This document shows, piece by piece, positions 41,202 through 47,953 of a stretch of 64,000 bases of DNA. Origin of the DNA: Prochlorococcus sp. AG-442-N17 (GTDB lineage: Bacteria > Cyanobacteriota > Cyanobacteriia > PCC-6307 > Cyanobiaceae). The DNA is taken from positions 35,785-99,784 of the forward strand of contig QCPY01000002.1 of NCBI GenBank assembly GCA_003212375.1, read 5' to 3'. The notes under the pieces were generated by a model. The model made no database searches and had not been told where the DNA came from. It worked only from the letters and a program-made list of their open reading frames with translations. The translations under genes and the position numbers were made by a program. The stretch's first letter is position 1. The number at the start of each line of letters is the position of its first letter.

Positions 41202-41267
41202 ATGACTAATTTAGATTTAGAAAACTTATTTTGGACAATTTTTATTTCCCATCTTGGATTGAGATGA
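41202..41267 (+). CDS. Truncated MTNLGLE-family microprotein, 21 aa
   Basis: aaaggagg SD; MTNLDLENLFWTIFISHLGLR. Confidence 0.55.
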   Translation: MTNLDLENLFWTIFISHLGLR

Positions 41268-41316
41268 TCTCGAATTAGGTATAGCTTCAAACACCAATAT
41301 TCATAAGGAGGATCAA

Positions 41317-41463
41317 ATGAAACTTCAAACACAATTCACAATTCCAAATAAAGATCTGCGAGATCTTGATTATGTCAATAAAGTAAAAGTTTTAGAAAAA
41401 ACTTTTAAGAGAAAATGTCAAGATTACCCAACTAAAGAAAATTGTTTAGTTTGTTGTAACTGA
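41317..41463 (+). CDS. Cys-motif microprotein, 48 aa
   Basis: aaggagg SD; MKLQTQFTIPNKDLRDLDYVNKVKVLEKTFKRKCQDYPTKENCLVCCN. Confidence 0.6.
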   Translation: MKLQTQFTIPNKDLRDLDYVNKVKVLEKTFKRKCQDYPTKENCLVCCN

Positions 41464-41520
41464 CTATTCATTAATTGATTTTCATAGCTTATAAATTCTA
41501 AGAATATCCATAAAATTTTA

Positions 41521-42054
41521 GTGAGAGGTTTAACTATGAAATTAAAATTCATGCCAACAACAATTTTTAGAGAGACTCCAAAAGTGACATTCTTTGATGC
41601 AGGTTTGGAGAAATCTAACGGTTGTGATGTAGTAATTCACTCTGAAGAGGCTATATCTCCTCCAGATGATTTTAAAGATGAACAATATTACGTTCACAAT
41701 CATCAAATTGATCACAACTTAGTTATCTCTGGAGAAAGAACATTTGTTTTATTAAATCCTTCATGGGATGAACCCCATCATGTGATTTATTTAAATAGAT
41801 CAATGGGAGCATTAGAAATTCCTATTGGAACTTATCACAGATCAATCTCAGGGAAAGAAGGTAGTATTGTATTAAATCAACCCAAAAGAGATAAATTTTT
41901 CGATCCCACTAAAGAATTTATCCCACAAAAATTAGACAAAATAAATTTAATTAAGGCAAGAAAGACTCCTCCTGTTTATTGGATTTACGAAAATAATCAA
42001 ATTAAGAGAGTCAGCTTTAATCCCCTAGAACGAAATAGTAAGATCCTTGCTTGA
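41521..42054 (+). CDS. Cupin-like protein
   Basis: YYVHNHQIDHNLVISGERTFVLLNPSWDEPHHVIYLNRSMGALEIPIGTYHRSISGKEGSIVLNQPKR. Confidence 0.6.
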   Translation: MRGLTMKLKFMPTTIFRETPKVTFFDAGLEKSNGCDVVIHSEEAISPPDDFKDEQYYVHNHQIDHNLVISGERTFVLLNPSWDEPHHVIYLNRSMGALEIPIGTYHRSISGKEGSIVLNQPKRDKFFDPTKEFIPQKLDKINLIKARKTPPVYWIYENNQIKRVSFNPLERNSKILA

Positions 42055-42922
42055 TATGAACAAAACAAAAAAAGGGCTTTCAAATAAAAATAATAATTCA
42101 AAAAATCTGAATTTAATTATTAATTCTGATACTTATAAATTGGCTTATGAAGATATTGGTTTGCTCAACAAAAACGAAATGCGCGGAGTCAGAATGCTGC
42201 TCGAAATTACTAAACCAGATTTAATCCTAGAAGAAAATAAAATTCTTTCAACCGTAATAATTTTTGGAGGTGCAAGTATTACAGAAAAATCAAAAACAAA
42301 AGAGAAAATTGCCGATGCAAAAAAGTTAATTGAAAAAAATCCTTCATCTATTTGGCTTAAACGAAATTTAAATCGATTAGAAAATTTGCTAACAATGAGT
42401 CACTATTATCAATCTGCAAGGGAGTTTTCACAACTTGCTTCAATAAATAATCAAAATAAAAACTGCAATTCTCATGTGATTGTGACAGGTGGCGGTCCTG
42501 GGATTATGGAAGCTGCTAATAGAGGTGCATTTGAAGCAAATTGTAAATCTATAGGGTTCAATATCAGTCTTCCAAATGAACAAATCCCCAATGCTTTTAT
42601 CACTCCAGGTCTATGCTTTAAATTTAATTATTTTGCATTAAGAAAGATCCATTTCGTCATGCGATCAATAGGAGCTGTATTTTTTCCTGGAGGTTTTGGA
42701 ACATTGGATGAATTATTTGAACTTTTAACACTCCGCCAAACAGGAATGAAAAATAAAATCCCAATAATACTTTTTGGTAGAGAATATTGGAATAAGATAA
42801 TTAATTTCGAATACTTAGCTGATCTTGGATTGATTGCAGATGAGCACTTAAATCTTTTTGAATATGCAGATACTGCAGCCGAAGCATGGGAAATTATCAA
42901 ATCATCAAATATCTCAGATTAG
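42047..42922 (+). CDS. LOG/lysine-decarboxylase-like family protein
   Basis: VTGGGPGIMEAANRGA; FFPGGFGTLDELFELLTLRQTG. Confidence 0.85.
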   Translation: MLDMNKTKKGLSNKNNNSKNLNLIINSDTYKLAYEDIGLLNKNEMRGVRMLLEITKPDLILEENKILSTVIIFGGASITEKSKTKEKIADAKKLIEKNPSSIWLKRNLNRLENLLTMSHYYQSAREFSQLASINNQNKNCNSHVIVTGGGPGIMEAANRGAFEANCKSIGFNISLPNEQIPNAFITPGLCFKFNYFALRKIHFVMRSIGAVFFPGGFGTLDELFELLTLRQTGMKNKIPIILFGREYWNKIINFEYLADLGLIADEHLNLFEYADTAAEAWEIIKSSNISD

Positions 42923-42945
42923 GGTAGAAATCCAAAAAATAATGA

Positions 42946-43005
42946 AGTTTGCCATACCACCAATCACTTTTCCGAATAGTAAATTTGACGGATAATAAAT
43001 TCACA
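42946..43005 (+). repeat. Dispersed island repeat copy (PRE1-like)
   Basis: gtttgccataccaccaatcacttttccgaatagtaaatttgacggataataaattcacat. Confidence 0.75.
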
Positions 43006-43242
43006 TATACAAATCTTTTGAATTTCATTCACAATTTACAATTTTCCCGTAATCATTTTTATGACTAAAGAAAAGTTTTGACTAATTAAAAGTGAGCCAG
43101 TAGTTATAACAATCGCTCTTAAAAATCAGATAAATTCCATTGACACCTCATCCACATTTTTTTTAAAAAAATTTTTAGTAAAAAAAGCCAATATGTACAT
43201 TCAACAAACTGGCTTTCATAACGATCTTGATTGAATGAGTTT

Positions 43243-43386
43243 TTAAATGACCCCAGGTACAATTTGTCCTGTTGTTATGTAGGCTCCAACTAAAGCAATA
43301 ACACCAACAAGAGCAAATCTGCCATTTAATTTCTCTGCATTTGTTTTTTGAGGATCGATGTTTCTTTTTTGATTTTTGTTTTCCAT
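43243..43386 (-). CDS. hli: High light inducible protein (Hli), 47 aa
   Basis: MENKNQKRNIDPQKTNAEKLNGRFALVGVIALVGAYITTGQIVPGVI; missed by track. Confidence 0.9.
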   Translation of the reverse strand: MENKNQKRNIDPQKTNAEKLNGRFALVGVIALVGAYITTGQIVPGVI

Positions 43387-43502
43387 TAAAATACACCTGG
43401 AATAAGTTGACCTGTTGTTATATATGTTCCGACTAAAATCATGAAAGCCATCATTGCTGGTCTTCCAATGGCTTTGTCGAGAATGTCTTTGTTTGAATTC
43501 AT
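43386..43502 (-). CDS. hli: Divergent Hli-like protein, 38 aa
   Basis: MNSNKDILDKAIGRPAMMAFMILVGTYITTGQLIPGVF; TAATG overlap with downstream hli. Confidence 0.85.
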   Translation of the reverse strand: MNSNKDILDKAIGRPAMMAFMILVGTYITTGQLIPGVF

Positions 43503-43654
43503 TTCGGCATTAAGCTAATGAATAAATATTACTTATTGTAAACAAAAGGGGAGAGGAGCTTGTATCATTTGAACCAATTTATACACAAATGAATCAATTA
43601 TGTCGCACATTACTCTAATATAATAATCTTTATAAACGTCATTAACACATTTAA

Positions 43655-43771
43655 ATGACTATGAACGAAGATTTAGAAAAAAGAATTAAAAACTTAGAAA
43701 AAGAAGTTCAACATTTAAAAGCTGCATTACAGTATCAAACAAAAAATAAGAGGAGATCAATTTATAGTTAA
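43655..43771 (+). CDS. Small coiled-coil protein, 38 aa
   Basis: MTMNEDLEKRIKNLEKEVQHLKAALQYQTKNKRRSIYS. Confidence 0.55.
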   Translation: MTMNEDLEKRIKNLEKEVQHLKAALQYQTKNKRRSIYS

Positions 43772-43865
43772 TTTAAGTTGAATTAACAGGAAGTTGTATT
43801 ATTTGATGTTGATTAAAACTAGATCTCTAAATTAATTTGAAATTGATAGTTAAATTTGTTGGCTA

Positions 43866-44066
43866 ATGGAAGTTTTGCTTTTTGCACTATTTTTTATAGT
43901 GTCACTTACATTCTTTGTCTCAGGTAAAGATGATTTCGGAAGAAAAGAAAAAAGATTAATAATTAAAAATAAAGAAAAAGAGGAGGTGAAAAAAGTGATG
44001 AGACTTGAACAAAAGGAGGAAGTCAAAGAGGATGTCAAAGAGGAAGTTGAAATGGAATCAAATTAA
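43866..44066 (+). CDS. TM-anchored protein with Lys/Glu-rich tail
   Basis: FALFFIVSLTFFVSG then KEEVKKVMRLEQKEEVKEDVKEEVEMESN. Confidence 0.55.
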   Translation: MEVLLFALFFIVSLTFFVSGKDDFGRKEKRLIIKNKEKEEVKKVMRLEQKEEVKEDVKEEVEMESN

Positions 44067-44077
44067 TTAAAGTATCG

Positions 44078-44230
44078 ATGATTTATGGTTTTACATATCT
44101 AGGAATGGTTCTTGCAATTAGTACAGGATGGTTTTTACTTGCTGTTTTAAAAAAACCTGAATTTATTGAAAAGCCAATTGAGCAATTAAAGAATAAAATA
44201 AGACCTCTTTTAAGTTCCAAAGAAGATTAA
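44078..44230 (+). CDS. Small membrane protein, 50 aa
   Basis: MIYGFTYLGMVLAISTGWFLLAVLKKPEFIEKPIEQLKNKIRPLLSSKED. Confidence 0.65.
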   Translation: MIYGFTYLGMVLAISTGWFLLAVLKKPEFIEKPIEQLKNKIRPLLSSKED

Positions 44231-44655
44231 TTAAAGATGATTTATTTTAAAAGCTATTGTTTTATTTAAAAACCAAAATTAATGACTTTTTGAGTTTTCT
44301 TTAAGAATGTAGCTGATGCAAAATAATAGAGATTAATCATCTAATTTATATTATTTTATTTCTAAGTTCTCCGCCTTCCTCAATATTGGATTCTTTAAAA
44401 AAACAAGCGCATCTAATTTTTCTTCATTGTCTTTTTCGATAATACGATATTTCCCACCACAACTAATTTATGGATTGTCTTTGATAAGTAAAAAATCTTT
44501 ATAATTGCTGCATGAGGAGAGAAAAAATAAACAATACTACCAAAAAAAGTTTTTACTTTTGATTAATTAAATCCCTCCACAAGCAAGCCATCAAATAAAA
44601 GAAAGAAAGACTTGAAAAGGTTAGGAGAAAAAGAGAATGGGTCAATTTTCTAAAA

Positions 44656-44760
44656 CTAAATTAAACCAAATAATCCTGCAGTAAAACCAACTACCGCAAA
44701 GAATATGAACTCAATCAAATCCCTTGGGGCAGAGTTCATAAATAAACTGATTTGAGTCAT
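44656..44760 (-). CDS. Small membrane protein, 34 aa
   Basis: MTQISLFMNSAPRDLIEFIFFAVVGFTAGLFGLI. Confidence 0.45.
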   Translation of the reverse strand: MTQISLFMNSAPRDLIEFIFFAVVGFTAGLFGLI

Positions 44761-44764
44761 AATT

Positions 44765-44959
44765 TTATGACTTGAGAGAATCTTTTAAATCAAATTTTTC
44801 AGCTTTTTCAGTTTGACACTTAGTATCATCTTCAACGCATTTGATTTCAGCTTTTTTATTCGTTTGGCTACTGCAGCCGCCCGCCATAACTGGTAAACCT
44901 GTTGTAGCCGTAAAACCGGTTAAACATGCAAAAACGATATAAGGAAAAAGACTTTTCAT
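44765..44959 (-). CDS. Small secreted Cys-containing protein
   Basis: Signal-like MKSLFPYIVFACLTGFTATTGLPVMAGGCSS. Confidence 0.55.
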   Translation of the reverse strand: MKSLFPYIVFACLTGFTATTGLPVMAGGCSSQTNKKAEIKCVEDDTKCQTEKAEKFDLKDSLKS

Positions 44960-45072
44960 TTAATTATTACTTTATGTAAACTTATTATGTTACATAAAAA
45001 GCTCAACTGTGAGTAGCTGATAATTTGACAGGAATTTATCAAGTCATCTTTACGATGTAGTAAGATCGTGTG

Positions 45073-45130
45073 TACCCCAAATCAACCTTAACTTTCCTTA
45101 ATAGATTTTTTAATGGATAATTAATGTATA
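45073..45130 (+). repeat. Dispersed island repeat copy (PRE1-like)
   Basis: taccccaaatcaaccttaactttccttaatagattttttaatggataattaatgta. Confidence 0.7.
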
Positions 45131-45245
45131 TCTGAACGAGTTATTCTTACTTCATTCGAACTTGAAATTTTCGCCGAGATCCAATGCCAAAAAAGGAAAC
45201 TAGCTACTGGCTAATGAACCATGTGCTAGTAGTCATAGCAATCGA
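45131..45245 (+). pseudogene. Duplicated upstream and 5' fragment of the EVE-domain gene
   Basis: tctgaacgagttattcttacttcattcgaacttgaaattttcgccgagatccaatgccaaaaaaggaaactagctactggctaatgaa matches 46131-46225. Confidence 0.9.
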
Positions 45246-45323
45246 TTTAACAACCTTTAAAAAAATGTTCAGGATCTGTTCACGATTTTTACATCTAAAA
45301 TTGATTGCAAAGATTTGATAATA

Positions 45324-45470
45324 ATGGCAATTTCACACTACAGAAAACAAAGGATAATGCTTTTAGCAAGACTCAATCTTGGTTTAGCTAGTGAAGATAA
45401 AGAAGAAATTGATCTTTATAATCATTATCAAAAAAATATTTATTTAGAACAAAATCAACAGCAGCAATAA
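45324..45470 (+). CDS. Small protein with poly-Gln C-terminus, 48 aa
   Basis: MAISHYRKQRIMLLARLNLGLASEDKEEIDLYNHYQKNIYLEQNQQQQ. Confidence 0.55.
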   Translation: MAISHYRKQRIMLLARLNLGLASEDKEEIDLYNHYQKNIYLEQNQQQQ

Positions 45471-45544
45471 AATGATTTAAGGATCAGGCGCGGCTTTAAA
45501 ATATATCGTAATTTTTTACCCAAACTTTGCTCAAACTTTTAACG

Positions 45545-45586
45545 ATTGACAGTCGGTCTAAAATAATGGGCATTAGCACCTTTTTA
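45545..45586 (+). promoter_or_regulatory. Island promoter-leader cassette, copy 3
   Basis: attgacagtcggtctaaaataatgggcattagcacctttttaatg ending at start codon 45587. Confidence 0.55.
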
Positions 45587-45970
45587 ATGTCAAATACTAA
45601 AGCCATAGAAGATTTAATTAATGGTTATGCAAACAGTGAAGATTCTTCTTTTCTAATACCAAACATAACTGAAGATTTTTTAGCTGTAAGACCAAGTGGG
45701 AATCCAATATCTGCTAAAGGATTAGTGGGAATGTTTGATAGTAAAGACTTAGTTGCAGAATCATCAGAACTAATCAAAACCCACAAAATTGAAATTTACG
45801 GTGAGATAGCTTACGCAGTTTTTACTTTAAATGAAATCTTCAGTTATAAAGGAAATCAAAATAAAGATCTTTCAACTTATACTTGCATTTTTAAAAATGT
45901 AAATGGTACTTGGAAGTATTCTTGGATGCAAAGATCTCAAGGCACTACTGATATGACCACGTGGGAATAA
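45587..45970 (+). CDS. SnoaL-like (NTF2 fold) protein; start revised from 45527
   Basis: MSNTKAIEDLINGYANSEDSSFLIPNITEDF...IYGEIAYAVFTLNEIF...NGTWKYSWMQRSQGTTDM. Confidence 0.65.
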   Translation: MSNTKAIEDLINGYANSEDSSFLIPNITEDFLAVRPSGNPISAKGLVGMFDSKDLVAESSELIKTHKIEIYGEIAYAVFTLNEIFSYKGNQNKDLSTYTCIFKNVNGTWKYSWMQRSQGTTDMTTWE

Positions 45971-46071
45971 ATTAATCGCTTACTACTTAAATAAATTTAT
46001 AACCTCAAAAAAATGTATACAAAATAATTTATAAATCTTTCTAGGTTTTAAATAATTAATCATCTACTTAG

Positions 46072-46131
46072 TTTTCCCCATATAACCCCTTACTTTCCTA
46101 AATAGATAATTTGATGGATAATAAATTTATA
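46072..46131 (+). repeat. Dispersed island repeat copy (PRE1-like), intact, upstream of EVE gene
   Basis: gttttccccatataaccccttactttcctaaatagataatttgatggataataaatttat. Confidence 0.8.
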
Positions 46132-46184
46132 TCTGAACGAGTTATTCTAACTTCATTCGAACCTTAAATTTTCGCCGAGATCCC

Positions 46185-46658
46185 ATGCCTCAAAAGGAAC
46201 CTAGCTACTGGCTAATGAAGAGTGAACCAGATGCTTATAGTATTGATAGCCTAAAAAGCGACGGAGTTACCTTATGGGATGGAATCCGGAATTATCAGGC
46301 ACGCAATTTCATGAGAAGAATGCAAATAGGTGATAAAATTTTTTTTTACCATTCAAATTGTAAACCCCCAGGAATCGTTGGTTTGATGGAGGTTATTGAT
46401 CTGAACATTATTGATCCAACTCAATTTCAAAAAGAATCAAAGTACTTTGACCCTAAATCGAGTCCTGAAAAACCAAGGTGGGATTGCGTAAAAGTAAAAT
46501 ATCTTTTAAAAGGAAATAAATTTTTAAGCTTACCTGAATTAAAAATCTTATTTAATGAGGAAGAATTGTTGCTAATTAAAAAAGGTAATAGATTATCTAT
46601 AATTCCTGTAGAAATAAAAATAGCTAATATAATACTCGATAAGATTAAAGCAGAATAA
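46185..46658 (+). CDS. EVE-domain protein
   Basis: YWLMKSEPDAYSIDSLKSDGVTLWDGIRNYQARNFMRRMQIGDKIFFYHSNCKPPGIVGLMEVI. Confidence 0.92.
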   Translation: MPQKEPSYWLMKSEPDAYSIDSLKSDGVTLWDGIRNYQARNFMRRMQIGDKIFFYHSNCKPPGIVGLMEVIDLNIIDPTQFQKESKYFDPKSSPEKPRWDCVKVKYLLKGNKFLSLPELKILFNEEELLLIKKGNRLSIIPVEIKIANIILDKIKAE

Positions 46659-46680
46659 ATACGGTCTAATCTTTGGCATT

Positions 46681-46920
46681 TTATTTAAAATATTTTCCAC
46701 CTAAATAAACTCTTGTAAGTTCTCTATTGTGAAATCCCTTTTCAATTAAGAATCCTGCAATTGCTTTTTGAATAATTTTATATTGATCCAAATTAGGATG
46801 ATCCTCAACAAATTTATTCATAGCTTGTTGAAGATTAATGTTAATTTCGATTGGAAAACTAATTTTTTCACTTTCATCATTGATATTTTTTTGATTTGCA
46901 TCAACATCTATTTCTTGCAT
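46681..46920 (-). CDS. DUF2811-like protein
   Basis: ISFPIEININLQQAMNKFVEDHPNLDQYKIIQKAIAGFLIEKG. Confidence 0.65.
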   Translation of the reverse strand: MQEIDVDANQKNINDESEKISFPIEININLQQAMNKFVEDHPNLDQYKIIQKAIAGFLIEKGFHNRELTRVYLGGKYFK

Positions 46921-47235
46921 AATTTGGATAAAAAGGGAAAAATTTTTAATAACATTATCTAGTTTTCTTTAAAAAAAATTTTTAGTCAACTACCAATGTT
47001 TACTAAGTGTCTCAGACTGTATTATCATGAGAAACTAGTCATGGATTAACTTGTAATAGAAGTTTGCCAAAATTATTTAAATATCTTAAGTAATGTAAAA
47101 ATTTTCTTTTTTTGCTACGTTTTCCACATGTAACTGCTCTAGAAATATTTTCTAAGAATTATCTGTGGAAAAGATGTGAAAAAGAATTATTAGATTGGGG
47201 GATTTTTTTTAAAAAATTCCAATTTAATTAATTTT

Positions 47236-47607
47236 TTAATCCGTTGATTCCCACATTTTTTTTATTTCAAAAAATAAATTTTCAGCAATTGGTATTGGCC
47301 AATACATTTCAAAAGATCTGGTTTGTTCTGAGCTTTCAAATATTAACCTTAAGTTCCACGCATATTTTTTACCCTCTAATTCTGCATACCATGGCATTTG
47401 CTCTATTTCTAAATTAATAGATTCTTCATCCATTAATTGATCTTTTATTTCCAAAAATTGACTATATAGTTTTGAAAGTAATTTGTAAAGTAATTCGAAT
47501 TCATGTTTTTGTAATTCAATAGCCCAATTATTAACTCCAATAAGAAAGCAAAATTTACCCTTTTTGATATCTTTTATTAATCTCCAATTTTTTTCTTCTG
47601 ATAACAA
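47236..47607 (-). CDS. DUF1818-like cyanobacterial protein
   Basis: 123 aa, adjacent to rpoZ. Confidence 0.6.
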   Translation of the reverse strand: MLSEEKNWRLIKDIKKGKFCFLIGVNNWAIELQKHEFELLYKLLSKLYSQFLEIKDQLMDEESINLEIEQMPWYAELEGKKYAWNLRLIFESSEQTRSFEMYWPIPIAENLFFEIKKMWESTD

Positions 47608-47609
47608 AA

Positions 47610-47846
47610 TTAACCAGGAAGTAAATCTGGCTGATCTTGTTCATCACTTAATTCTATTATAGATCTTTGAACTGGTTTGATAGAGGACTCTTCTAATAAT
47701 CCATCAAAGTCATCAAAACGTCTTTGTTTTGCTCTAAAAGCAATTCTTACAGTGGTCAAGTATCTATTAGTAGATTTTCTTATTAAACTTTCACCTCTTT
47801 GTGCAAGATCATTATGATCAATACTAGGATTATGCGATAAGTTCAT
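47610..47846 (-). CDS. rpoZ: RNA polymerase omega subunit
   Basis: [35 protein letters not shown]...[20 protein letters not shown]. Confidence 0.8.
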   Translation of the reverse strand: MNLSHNPSIDHNDLAQRGESLIRKSTNRYLTTVRIAFRAKQRRFDDFDGLLEESSIKPVQRSIIELSDEQDQPDLLPG

Positions 47847-47953
47847 AAAAAAATGCTTTTAAATTTATTATACAATAAAAACCAATTAAACTTTAATGTC
47901 ATTTGAAATTATAAATTTCTATAAAAACTAAATAAACTAAAAAGTTATTTGAT

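Noticed and set aside
43175-43396. Track ORF MYFNGKQKSKKKHR... (73 aa)
   Set aside because: Out-of-frame reading of the two minus-strand hli genes 43243-43386 and 43386-43502
43850-44038. Minus ORF rich in Ser/Phe
   Set aside because: Antisense of the Lys/Glu-rich plus-strand protein 43866-44066
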